Below, piece by piece: positions 8,994 through 17,802 of a stretch of 64,000 nucleotides of DNA (positions within the stretch are counted from its first letter, which is position 1; each line of letters opens with the position of its first letter). This DNA is from an uncultured Eubacterium sp. (GTDB lineage Bacteria > Bacillota > Clostridia > Lachnospirales > Lachnospiraceae). Location of the stretch: the NCBI GenBank assembly GCA_910577225.1, contig CAJTMV010000013.1:27298-91297 (forward strand), written 5' to 3'. The notes under the pieces were generated by a model. It searched no databases. It saw only the letters and a program-made list of their open reading frames with translations, and had not been told where the DNA came from. The position numbers and the translations under genes are program-made.

Positions 8994-10070
8994 ATGGAAG
9001 AGCAACAGATTTTGATCGTAGATGACGAAGCGATCAACAGGGAAGTACTAAAGTCAATGTTTGAAGAATATGACAGACTGGAAGCGGAAAACGGAAAACA
9101 GGCTGTCGAAATGATTGCAAAGAGTCGTAATCTGGTATTGATTCTTTTAGATATTTCAATGCCGGTAATGACAGGATTTGATGTACTGGAATATATGAAG
9201 GAACGGAATTTACTGGAAAAAATACCGGTGATTCTGATTACCGGAGAAACTGTGATTGACAGTGAGGACAGAGCCTATTCTTTTGGAGTGGCAGACGTCA
9301 TACATAAACCGTTTTATCCACATATCGTAAAAAAGAGAAGCCAGAACATTATTGACCTGTACCAGCATAAGCTGGAGATGGAGCTGCGGCTTCGGCAACA
9401 GGAACTTGAAATCAAGGAACAGGAAAAAGAAATTCGGGAAAATAACGAAGTGATGCTGGAAGCGCTCAGCTCGCTCGTGGAGTTCCGCAGCGTGGAGACC
9501 GGAGAGCATACGCAGCGGATGAAATATTTTACCAAAATTATGCTTGAATATATGCAGGAATATTTTCCGAAATACGGGCTGGATAAATATCAGATCGATC
9601 AGATCGTCCGCGCATCTGTACTGCACGATATTGGCAAGATTGGAATCGCGGATTCCATACTGTTAAAACCGGGCAGACTGACGAAGGAAGAGTTTGAAAT
9701 TATGAAGTCGCATACGACGATAGGATGTGAGATACTGGAAAAATCCTATCGGAACAAGAACAGTGATTTTTACCGCTATAGTTATGACATTTGTCGTCAT
9801 CACCACGAGCGCTGGGACGGAGGAGGCTATCCGGATCATCTCAGGGGAGAGGAGCTTTCGATTGGCGTACAGGTCGTATCAGTTGCGGATGTGTATGACG
9901 CGCTGATTAGTCCAAGAGTATACAAAGAGCCGTTTTCCAAGGAAAGAGCTTATGATATGATTACAAATGGCGAGTGCGGTCAGTTTTCACCGGATATACT
10001 GGAGTGTTTTGCACTTGCAAAAGAAGATGTTTTTAATTGCGAAGTAATTAAAATGTTAAAATTTGTATGA
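8994..10070 (+). CDS. Response regulator with HD-GYP phosphodiesterase domain
   Basis: The 358-residue product has a receiver domain (residues 1-120; phospho-acceptor Asp53 in LLDISMP, Lys105 in HKPF), a coiled coil (about 121-155) and an HD-GYP domain. The metal dyad HD is at 211-212 in LHDIGKIGI, and the signature HHERWDGGGYP ends near 280. HD-GYP enzymes hydrolyse cyclic di-GMP or related dinucleotides. The ATG at 8994 is chosen because the receiver domain begins immediately; an earlier TTG at 8913 would add an unrelated tail. It opens the signalling cluster, and the kinase 78 bases downstream is a likely partner. Confidence 0.92.
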   Translation: MEEQQILIVDDEAINREVLKSMFEEYDRLEAENGKQAVEMIAKSRNLVLILLDISMPVMTGFDVLEYMKERNLLEKIPVILITGETVIDSEDRAYSFGVADVIHKPFYPHIVKKRSQNIIDLYQHKLEMELRLRQQELEIKEQEKEIRENNEVMLEALSSLVEFRSVETGEHTQRMKYFTKIMLEYMQEYFPKYGLDKYQIDQIVRASVLHDIGKIGIADSILLKPGRLTKEEFEIMKSHTTIGCEILEKSYRNKNSDFYRYSYDICRHHHERWDGGGYPDHLRGEELSIGVQVVSVADVYDALISPRVYKEPFSKERAYDMITNGECGQFSPDILECFALAKEDVFNCEVIKMLKFV

Positions 10071-10147
10071 TATTTCACAAATGCAGGCGGCAAACAAGGC
10101 ATGTTTTTGCTGCCTTTGTTTCGTGTATCTGAGGAGGCAGTTGGAAA

Positions 10148-11599
10148 ATGGAACAAATGAATGACGCAGACCGCAAGGCGAATCTGTTACTGATAGAAAA
10201 AGCGCTGGAAATGGTTCTGATTTTTGACGGATCCGGAAGCATTTTATATACAAACGACGCTGCGAATACCAAGCTGGAATTTGAGGAAGGACTGAAAGGC
10301 AAGCATATCAGCGAGGTGTTTCCCAATACGTTCAAAGCGTCGGAGAGCGGATTTTTTACGGAATATGTGTTTGGAGACGAGACGCAGAATCTCGTAGCTT
10401 ATCGGAAAAATCTGACCTGCTTTCCGGTAGAAGCGCGGATAATGCGGTTTATATATGGAGACGAGATTTATATCTGCATGGCAAACGACATCCTGGAAAA
10501 AGAATTTCTGGGCAGAGAGGTCGAGCAGGTGCGCCAGGAAGCGCAGCAGGCAATGAAAGTAAAATCCGAGTTTGTCGCAAACGTGACGCATGAGCTGCGT
10601 ACGCCGGTCAACGGAATTCTCGGCAACGTTCGGGAGATGTTTGATTTTGTAACGGATGAAAAGACGTTAAAATCCTTACAGATTATTGAACGCTGCTGTG
10701 GGGATATGAATAAAATTATTAACAATATACTGGATTTTTCCAAGCTGGAGGCCGGAAAGTTTACGTTAGAACCGAGACGGTTTCATTTTCGAAATATGCT
10801 CGATTATATCCGGTCGCATCATATCAATAAAATTACAGAAAAAGGACTTGGATTTTTTATGACCGTATCGCCGCAGGTGCCGGAGTATCTGATCGGAGAC
10901 GAGCTGCGCGTCGGTCAGATCTTAAATAATCTTTTGTCAAACGCGTTAAAGTTTACGTCGGTAGGAAAGATTACGGTTGAAGTTGTACGGACGGCGCGGG
11001 TAAACGATAAGATCGAGCTGTTTTTTATCGTAAAAGATACCGGTATCGGTATCGATCAGGCGGATAAGGAAAAGCTGTTCCAGAGCTTTTCACAGGCGGA
11101 CGCTTCCATATCCAGAAAATACGGCGGCACAGGCCTTGGCCTGAATATCTGCAAGCAGCTGACCGAGCTGATGGGCGGAAGGATAGAAGTCGAAGGAGAA
11201 AAGGGCAAAGGAACGACGTTTTCTTTTTCCATCTGGCTTGGAATCAGCGAAGAAGATGAAGCGGCACAGCAGACAGAGGAAGGAGCGAATCCGGTCTATG
11301 CGTTTGAACAGCCGGAGGAAGACGAAGATGCTTTCGATCATATTAAAGAATTCGGGACGCCGGAAAATATCGATAATTTAAAACGGAATCTGTCGAAACT
11401 CATTCTTTGTGTAGAGATGGAAAACTGGGAAAAAGCGGAGATGTTTATGGAGACGATCCGCCAGCTTACCGAAGGAGCGCCGCGGGAGATCGGCCGCGGG
11501 ATCTTAAGGTTAAAAATGGCGGTGCAAAAGGCAAACTACGAGAAGGTTGCGGCGCAGTATAAGGAACTGGAAGCCGCTCTGGAAGACAGTCATTTTTAA
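10148..11599 (+). CDS. PAS-containing sensor histidine kinase, cytoplasmic
   Basis: The 483-residue protein has no membrane segment. Residues 10-115 look like a PAS sensor domain. The dimerisation H-box VTHELRTPVNGI has the phospho-acceptor His148. The ATPase domain follows with N-box NNLLSNALKF, G1 DTGIGID and G2 GGTGLGLNI. Residues about 390-483 form an acidic, helical tail that may be a degenerate phosphotransfer domain. It lies between two receiver-HD-GYP genes, so it probably phosphorylates one or both. A GAGGAGG site precedes the ATG. Confidence 0.92.
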   Translation: MEQMNDADRKANLLLIEKALEMVLIFDGSGSILYTNDAANTKLEFEEGLKGKHISEVFPNTFKASESGFFTEYVFGDETQNLVAYRKNLTCFPVEARIMRFIYGDEIYICMANDILEKEFLGREVEQVRQEAQQAMKVKSEFVANVTHELRTPVNGILGNVREMFDFVTDEKTLKSLQIIERCCGDMNKIINNILDFSKLEAGKFTLEPRRFHFRNMLDYIRSHHINKITEKGLGFFMTVSPQVPEYLIGDELRVGQILNNLLSNALKFTSVGKITVEVVRTARVNDKIELFFIVKDTGIGIDQADKEKLFQSFSQADASISRKYGGTGLGLNICKQLTELMGGRIEVEGEKGKGTTFSFSIWLGISEEDEAAQQTEEGANPVYAFEQPEEDEDAFDHIKEFGTPENIDNLKRNLSKLILCVEMENWEKAEMFMETIRQLTEGAPREIGRGILRLKMAVQKANYEKVAAQYKELEAALEDSHF

Positions 11600-11635
11600 A
11601 ACTTTGGCAATAGAAACAGGAAAGCGGGGATAAGC

Positions 11636-12697
11636 ATGATTTACAACGAAAAAGATACCGCCGCGGCAAAGATTCTGATTGTAGACGATGTTGAGATTAA
11701 CCGGATGGTACTGGAAGAGATTATAAGAAATATGGGATGTGAACCTTTGCTGGCGGAAAGCGGACAGCAGGCGTTAAAAATCGCATCTACAAGCCGTCCG
11801 AAGCTCATTTTAAGCGATATTTCGATGCCGGGAATGGATGGGTTTGAGCTGTGCAAGAGCCTGAAGGCGAATAAGGTTACAAAAGAAATTCCGGTGATCT
11901 TTATTTCTGCGTTTGACGAAGCGGAAGATATTGTTAAGGGATTAAAGCTGGGCGGCGAGGATTATATTACGAAGCCGTTTATTACCGAAGTCGTGCAGGC
12001 GCGCGTGGCGGTGCATCTGCATCTGTATTCTGTGAAGCACGAGCTGATGGAAACGAACCGGAAACTGCAGATATCGGTAGACGCGCAGCTGCGGCAGATG
12101 GAGGAAGAGAAAAAAAATATTTTGTATGCGCTTGCCAACATTGCGGCGAAAAACTCCGGCTTCGAGCAGGGACACATGCAGCGTCTGCGCCGCAACTGCC
12201 GGATACTGGCACAGGGCATGCAGCTGTCGCCGAGATTTGAAGATCAGATTTCTGACGATTACATCGATGCGATCGAGCTGGCCGCCTGTCTTTGCGATAT
12301 TGGAAATATCGGAATACCAAAAGAGCTGCTGCGCAAAGAGACGGGGTTTACACAGGAAGAGACAGAAATACTGCACAGTCATACCGAGCTTGGCGCGCAG
12401 TTGCTGACGGATTTGCATGTAAACAGCGATTACAACGACTTTTTGAATATATCGATCGGAATATCCCGCTCTCATCATGAAAACTGGGATGGCAGCGGCT
12501 ATCCGCAGGGACTGAAAGAGGAGCAGATTCCGGTGGCGGCGCAGATCGTTTCCATTATGGAGACATACTGTGTACTGACAGGCGAGAAAAAGCATACGAG
12601 GGAGGATGCGCTGGAAATCATGAAAAAAGACGAGGGAATCCGATTTAATCCGGATATTTATCAGATCTGTTGCAGAATTTCCAGACAGTTTTGTTAA
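11636..12697 (+). CDS. Response regulator with degenerate HD-GYP domain
   Basis: The 353-residue product copies the layout of the gene at 8994: a receiver domain (Asp61 in LSDISMPGMDG, Lys113 in TKPF), a coiled coil and an HD-GYP-like domain. The metal site is altered. Where active enzymes have LHDIGKIG, this one reads LCDIGNIGIP, so the first histidine is Cys220. The later DGSGYP signature survives (near 285-290), but the following VADVYDAL-type helix reads IMETYCVL. Loss of the HD histidine predicts loss of phosphodiesterase activity. It may act as a dinucleotide sensor or a phosphate sink. Confidence 0.88.
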   Translation: MIYNEKDTAAAKILIVDDVEINRMVLEEIIRNMGCEPLLAESGQQALKIASTSRPKLILSDISMPGMDGFELCKSLKANKVTKEIPVIFISAFDEAEDIVKGLKLGGEDYITKPFITEVVQARVAVHLHLYSVKHELMETNRKLQISVDAQLRQMEEEKKNILYALANIAAKNSGFEQGHMQRLRRNCRILAQGMQLSPRFEDQISDDYIDAIELAACLCDIGNIGIPKELLRKETGFTQEETEILHSHTELGAQLLTDLHVNSDYNDFLNISIGISRSHHENWDGSGYPQGLKEEQIPVAAQIVSIMETYCVLTGEKKHTREDALEIMKKDEGIRFNPDIYQICCRISRQFC

Positions 12698-12734
12698 AAG
12701 AAATGAGAGATAGATTTTGTAAATAGCTAACGGG

Positions 12735-13556
12735 GTGATGAGTTTGATAACAGATGAGGAGTTTACGAGGATATCCACTTATGTGAAGGGGCACTACGGT
12801 ATCGATATGAGCCAGAAAAAAGTAATTGTGAACGGACGGCTGGAAAATTACATCCGTTCGGGCGGCTGGAAGTCCTTCAATGAGTTTATGAATGCTGTGG
12901 AGCATGATAAAACCGGTAAGCAGGAAAAAATGCTTGTCAATCTTCTGACGACAAATCATACTTATTTTATGAGAGAATTTGAGCAGTTTGATTTTTTTCG
13001 AAAAGAGATACTGCCATGGATTAAAAAGAAAGAAATGCATACAAAAGACGTGCGCGTCTGGTGCGGAGCCGCTTCGTCCGGAGAGGAGCCTTATATGATC
13101 GCTATGGTACTGGCTGATTTTTTCGGCATGGAGCGCAGCCAGTGGGATCTGCGGATTCTGGCGACGGACGTATCGACTGGTATTTTAAAGCAGGCAATTG
13201 CCGGCGTATATACGGCTCAGCAGCTGGAAAGTGTGCCGGGTCAGTGGAAACGACAGTTTTTCAGACAGACCAAAGATGGGAAATATGTGGCGGCGGACGA
13301 GATAAAAAAAGGAGTTTTATTCCGCCAGTTTAACCTGATGTCTCCTTTTCCGTTCAAACGAAAAATGCATACCGTGTTTTTGCGGAATGTGATGATCTAT
13401 TTTGACGACGCTACAAAAAGGCAGCTGGTGCAGAAGGTGTACGATTTTCTGGAACCGGGAGGGTATCTGCTCATAGGTACCACAGAGACGCTCGATCGGA
13501 GTTCTACGCCGTTTGAGATAGTCCAGCCGTCTATATTTCGAAAAAAGGAAGGATGA
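12735..13556 (+). CDS. cheR: CheR chemoreceptor methyltransferase
   Basis: The 273-residue protein is a full-length CheR. It has the alpha-helical N-terminal domain, the S-adenosylmethionine site VWCGAASSGEEPYMIAM, the ILATDVSTGIL strand and the FLRNVMIYFDD motif. It methylates glutamates on chemoreceptors. Start is GTG 12735 or ATG 12738. The stop overlaps the cheB start by four bases (ATGA), so the two opposing enzymes are translationally coupled. A second cheR lies at 48969. Confidence 0.95.
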   Translation: MMSLITDEEFTRISTYVKGHYGIDMSQKKVIVNGRLENYIRSGGWKSFNEFMNAVEHDKTGKQEKMLVNLLTTNHTYFMREFEQFDFFRKEILPWIKKKEMHTKDVRVWCGAASSGEEPYMIAMVLADFFGMERSQWDLRILATDVSTGILKQAIAGVYTAQQLESVPGQWKRQFFRQTKDGKYVAADEIKKGVLFRQFNLMSPFPFKRKMHTVFLRNVMIYFDDATKRQLVQKVYDFLEPGGYLLIGTTETLDRSSTPFEIVQPSIFRKKEG

Positions 13557-14596
13557 GAAGCGTTATGCGGTCAATAAAAGTTTTAGTTGTAGATGATTCG
13601 CTTGTATTCCGGGAACTTTTAATTCAAAACCTGAGCAGAGATCCTGCAATTACAGTTGTAGCAGCTGCAAAAGATCCATATGAAGCGCGGGATGCTATTA
13701 TCCGGTATAAACCGGACGTTATGACTTTGGATGTGGAGCTTCCGCGTATGAACGGGATTGAATTTTTAAGAAAGCTGATGCCGCAGTATCCGCTGCCGGT
13801 TGTGGTTATCAGCGCTTTGAGTGATAAAGTATTCGACGCGATGAACGCGGGAGCGGTAGATTTTGTAGGAAAACCGGCGATTACGAACCGGATGCAGCTG
13901 GAGGATTTTATTCGTAACGAGCTGCTTGTCAAGATCAAGATCGCTTCTACGGCAAAAATCGGAAATATTAAAAAGAAAGTACCTGCGCCCCAGAGCTTTA
14001 GCGGCACGACAGTCGGGAAAAGTAACCTGCTTGTGGCGATCGGAGCGTCGACAGGCGGTACGGAGGCGATTTTTGAAGTAGTCAAGGGGTTTGGGCCGGA
14101 TATACCAGGCGTTGTAATCGTACAGCACATGCCGCAGGGCTTTACGTCCATGTATGCAAAAAGGCTTGACGATCAGTGTCGGGTACGTGTGAAAGAAGCG
14201 CAGACCGGAGATACGGTACGCCCGGGGCATGTACTGATTGCTCCTGGGGGCGATCAGCATATGCGTGTGGTCAAAGTAAACGGCGTTTATCAGGTGGAAT
14301 GCCGCAGCGGGCCGAGAGTGAACGGTCATTGTCCATCCGTAGACGTGCTGTTTGAATCAGTGGCGAAAACCGTGAAAAAAGATGCGGTTGGCATTATACT
14401 GACCGGAATGGGAGGCGATGGAGCCAAAGGATTGTTAGCCATGCGGAATGCAGGCGCAAAGACCATCGGTCAGGACGAATCCACATGCATCGTATACGGA
14501 ATGCCAAAGGTGGCATATGATATCGGAGCGGTAGAGCAGCAGGTAAAGCTGCCGGATATCGCTGCGAGGACATATATGATACTAAATAAAATGTAA
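13553..14596 (+). CDS. cheB: CheB receptor methylesterase
   Basis: The 347-residue protein has a receiver domain with Asp60 in MTLDVELPRMNG and a C-terminal methylesterase/deamidase domain. The catalytic serine lies in IGASTGGTEAI, the histidine in VQHMPQGF and the aspartate in GMGGDGAKG. It removes methyl groups added by CheR when phosphorylated by CheA. It overlaps cheR by four bases. The segment between the domains is normal in length. Confidence 0.96.
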   Translation: MRSVMRSIKVLVVDDSLVFRELLIQNLSRDPAITVVAAAKDPYEARDAIIRYKPDVMTLDVELPRMNGIEFLRKLMPQYPLPVVVISALSDKVFDAMNAGAVDFVGKPAITNRMQLEDFIRNELLVKIKIASTAKIGNIKKKVPAPQSFSGTTVGKSNLLVAIGASTGGTEAIFEVVKGFGPDIPGVVIVQHMPQGFTSMYAKRLDDQCRVRVKEAQTGDTVRPGHVLIAPGGDQHMRVVKVNGVYQVECRSGPRVNGHCPSVDVLFESVAKTVKKDAVGIILTGMGGDGAKGLLAMRNAGAKTIGQDESTCIVYGMPKVAYDIGAVEQQVKLPDIAARTYMILNKM

Positions 14597-14610
14597 AAGG
14601 AGAATAGATA

Positions 14611-15003
14611 ATGAAAATTTTGTTGGCAGAAGATGATTTTGTAACCCGCAAGTTTATGGTGAATTTTTTATCTAAATACGGGGAATGCGACGTAACCGTA
14701 GACGGTATGGAAGCCGTAGACGCATTCATGATGGCGCTGGAGGATGAGGAGCCGTATGATCTCGTCTGCCTGGATATCATGATGCCTGTGATGGACGGCT
14801 ATCAGGCGCTTGTTGCGATCCGAAAGCTGGAAAAGGAAAAAAATATATCGGAAGACAAAGCTGTAAAAGTTATTATGACGACAGCGCTGAATGAAGAAAG
14901 AAATGTTAAAATGGCGTTTGAACTGGGATGTACGATTTATTCCGGAAAGCCGATCAATCAGGACAGATTTGAACAGGCGCTTAAAAAGCTGAATCTGATC
15001 TGA
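14611..15003 (+). CDS. CheY-like single-domain response regulator
   Basis: The 130-residue protein is a lone receiver domain: acidic pair EDD near residues 7-9, phospho-acceptor in CLDIMMPVMDG, Thr/Ala switch region IMTTALN, and Lys in SGKPI. It has a perfect AAAGGAG ribosome site and sits between cheB and cheA, so CheA is the likely donor. There is no output domain. With no flagellar motor genes in the window, its target could be a motor encoded elsewhere or another protein. Confidence 0.92.
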   Translation: MKILLAEDDFVTRKFMVNFLSKYGECDVTVDGMEAVDAFMMALEDEEPYDLVCLDIMMPVMDGYQALVAIRKLEKEKNISEDKAVKVIMTTALNEERNVKMAFELGCTIYSGKPINQDRFEQALKKLNLI

Positions 15004-15076
15004 TCTGTCAGTCGAAGGCCTGACTATAGGACGGAAACGAAAAGAGACGCAAAAATATAACAAAAAGGAGAAGAAT

Positions 15077-17218
15077 ATGGCTGAAGGATTTAATACAGAA
15101 GACATGCTGGATATGTATCTGTTTGAGAACGGACAGCTTTTGGAACAGCTTCAGGATACCGTGCTGGAACAAAAGGATGCAGACTGTTTTGACGAAGACA
15201 GCATTAACGAAATCTTCCGGACGATGCATACGATCAAAGGTTCGTCAGGCATTATGATGTTCGATAATATTACGGCAGTGTCGCATAAATTAGAGGATAT
15301 CTTCTTTTATCTGAGAGAATCTCATCCGGATAACGTTCCGCATCTGGAGCTGGTAGAACATGTGCTGCATGTCGAGGATTTTATCTCAAACGAAATGGAG
15401 AAAATCCGCAATGGAGATCCGGTAGACGGAGACTCCAGCGATATTATTGCGGAACTGGATAAATTTCTGAATAAAATCAAAGGGGAAGAAGGCGGGACAG
15501 CCGACGGCGCATCCAAGCCGCCGGCAAATAAAAGCGAGGAACCAAAGCAGTTTTACATCGCTCCGGTTGCGACCAGCGACAGTCATTTTTACAAGATTTT
15601 TATTACATTTTATTCAGATACCGAAATGGCAAACATTCATGCGTATAAGACCGTATACGCATTAAAGGAGATCGCGGAAGATCTGCTTTATACGCCGGAA
15701 AATATTATTTCGGACGAGAGCAGCTCAGAAGTGATTATTAAAGAAGGATTTAAAATGCTTTTGCAGACGCAGGCGGATCCGGCTGAAATACGTTCCATTG
15801 TTTCCGAAGGATATTCGGTGGAAAAGGTAGACGTAACTGAATGCAGTCCGGAAGAATATGTCCGCGGTTTTAGCGGCGGGGATGTTCAGATCGATCTGGA
15901 TTCCAGTGTGGAAGCGATCGAAGCGCACGCGCAGGGAGTCGTGGCAGCGGACGCAAAAGATAAGGCCAAAATAGCTCCCGGCGATTTCGTCATTAAGTCG
16001 AAAGAACCAGGGAAGCAGAAAAAACTGGCCAAAGATAAGCCAAAAGCGGAAAAAGCGTCTTTTATCAGCGTGAATGTCAGCAAAATGAATCAGCTGATGG
16101 AGCTGATCGGAGAGCTTGTTATTTCAGAATCTGTCGTACTGCAGAGTTCGGATCTTAAGGTGCCGGGACTGAACCTGGATAATTTTAACAAAGCGGCTGC
16201 ACAGTTATCCAAAATTTCAACGGATCTGCAAAATGTAATTATGTCGATGCGTATGGTTCCTTTGACAAATACGTTTCAGAAAATGAACCGTATCGTATTT
16301 GACGTATCACGCAAGCTCGGTAAGGATATTGAGTTTGAAATGGTCGGGGATACGACGGAAGTGGATAAAAATATTATCGAACATATTTCCGATCCGCTGA
16401 TGCATCTGGTCAGAAATGCGGTCGATCATGGGATTGAGACAAATGAAGAACGTGCGGCCAGCGGAAAGACAGATAAAGGAAAAGTAACGCTATCGGCGAA
16501 GACGGAAGCCGGTAAAGTATGGATCACGGTTCAGGATAACGGAACCGGACTTGACCGGGAGAAAATTCTTGCAAAAGCGAGAAAACAGGGGATTTTGGAC
16601 GCTTCCAGGCCGGACAGCTCTTATTCTGACAAGGAAGTGTATCAGTTTATCACTCTGCCGGGCTTTTCCACGAATGAACAGGTTACGGAATATTCCGGCC
16701 GTGGCGTAGGTATGGACGTCGTTGTAAGAAATATTCAGGAAATCGGCGGTATGCTCGACATTGAAAGCGATCCGGGAAACGGCAGTACGATGAGCTTAAA
16801 AATTCCGCTGACGCTTGCGATTATCGACGGAATTGTGATGGAGACAGGCGGTTCTTCCTTTGTCATGGAGTCCGGCGTCATCAAAGAATTTGTACGCGTT
16901 CGGGAAGATATGATGATTCATGAGCCGAACGGCGATGAGTATATCATGATTCGCGGCGAATGCTTCTCTGTCATAAGGCTTGGCGAATGGTATGGCTTAA
17001 GCGGTTACCAGGAAGCGGTGGAAGACGGCATGATGGTCATTATAGAGGTGGATGACAAGCGGATTGGTCTGTTTGTAGATACGCTGGTAGGCAAGCAGGA
17101 GATTGTAGTAAAGCCGATTCCTTCTTATATTAAAAAAATCAGGGGTCTGACGGGCTGTACCCAGCTTGGAGACGGCAGCATCGCTCTGATTCTGGATCCG
17201 GGCGGATTAATTGTATAA
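15077..17218 (+). CDS. cheA: CheA chemotaxis histidine kinase
   Basis: The 713-residue protein has the full CheA layout. The P1 phosphotransfer domain carries His51 in MHTIKGSSG. A region at about 155-260 fits a P2-type domain. P3 dimerisation starts near 330 (SVNVSKMNQLMELIGELV). The P4 ATPase has NAVDHGIE, DNGTGLDRE and GRGVGMDVV. The P5 CheW-like domain ends at 713. The linker at 285-325 is lysine-rich. It phosphorylates the neighbouring CheY-like protein and CheB in response to the chemoreceptors. Confidence 0.97.
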   Translation: MAEGFNTEDMLDMYLFENGQLLEQLQDTVLEQKDADCFDEDSINEIFRTMHTIKGSSGIMMFDNITAVSHKLEDIFFYLRESHPDNVPHLELVEHVLHVEDFISNEMEKIRNGDPVDGDSSDIIAELDKFLNKIKGEEGGTADGASKPPANKSEEPKQFYIAPVATSDSHFYKIFITFYSDTEMANIHAYKTVYALKEIAEDLLYTPENIISDESSSEVIIKEGFKMLLQTQADPAEIRSIVSEGYSVEKVDVTECSPEEYVRGFSGGDVQIDLDSSVEAIEAHAQGVVAADAKDKAKIAPGDFVIKSKEPGKQKKLAKDKPKAEKASFISVNVSKMNQLMELIGELVISESVVLQSSDLKVPGLNLDNFNKAAAQLSKISTDLQNVIMSMRMVPLTNTFQKMNRIVFDVSRKLGKDIEFEMVGDTTEVDKNIIEHISDPLMHLVRNAVDHGIETNEERAASGKTDKGKVTLSAKTEAGKVWITVQDNGTGLDREKILAKARKQGILDASRPDSSYSDKEVYQFITLPGFSTNEQVTEYSGRGVGMDVVVRNIQEIGGMLDIESDPGNGSTMSLKIPLTLAIIDGIVMETGGSSFVMESGVIKEFVRVREDMMIHEPNGDEYIMIRGECFSVIRLGEWYGLSGYQEAVEDGMMVIIEVDDKRIGLFVDTLVGKQEIVVKPIPSYIKKIRGLTGCTQLGDGSIALILDPGGLIV

Positions 17219-17245
17219 AATAAAGAGAAAGGAATGTAGGACCAT

Positions 17246-17788
17246 ATGAGTGAGGTAAGCAATTTGAATGATTCATCGGATCTTTTAGATCTGGGATACA
17301 GCGAAGTGGAAGAACATAAAAGTAAGTATATGACCTTTAAGTCCGGCAACGAATATTTTGGACTGAAGATCCAGTATGTGAATGAAATTATTCAGATTCA
17401 GGCAATCACAGCAGTTCCGGAAACGGAAGATTATATCAAAGGCCTGATCAATCTGCGCGGTAAAATCATCCCGGTTATCGACGTACGTCTGAGGTTCGGC
17501 CAGGAGGCATTTGAATATAATGACCGCACATGCATTATTGTGATTCAGTATAACGATATTATGGTTGGCCTGATCGTAGAAAAGATTGCAGACGTTGTGG
17601 AGATTAAAGACAGCGATATTCTGCCGCCGCCTACTATTTCACGCGCGGATCAGGGAAATCGCAAGTATATTTATGGTATTGGCAAAATCGGCGAAACGGT
17701 TAAGCTGCTGTTAGATCCGGATAAGCTGTTGCGTGATGTGGATCTTTCGTCTGTAGAACAGTCGAATATGTTAAGTGAAGAAGAATGA
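17246..17788 (+). CDS. cheW: CheW coupling protein
   Basis: The 180-residue protein matches CheW over residues 25-160, with GLKIQYVNEIIQ, LINLRGKIIPVIDVR and the IVEKIADVVEIKD strand. It links chemoreceptors to CheA. An extra N-terminal 25 residues rich in Ser, Leu and Asp precede the core. It lies 27 bases after cheA and runs straight into the first chemoreceptor gene, so all are likely one transcript. Confidence 0.95.
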   Translation: MSEVSNLNDSSDLLDLGYSEVEEHKSKYMTFKSGNEYFGLKIQYVNEIIQIQAITAVPETEDYIKGLINLRGKIIPVIDVRLRFGQEAFEYNDRTCIIVIQYNDIMVGLIVEKIADVVEIKDSDILPPPTISRADQGNRKYIYGIGKIGETVKLLLDPDKLLRDVDLSSVEQSNMLSEEE

Positions 17789-17802
17789 GAGGTAGTGTAA
17801 CG

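Noticed and set aside
12126..12407. Open frames on either strand inside the signalling cluster
   Set aside because: They lie fully inside strongly supported receiver, HD-GYP and che genes, have no ribosome sites, and show Arg/Cys/Ser-rich shadow composition.
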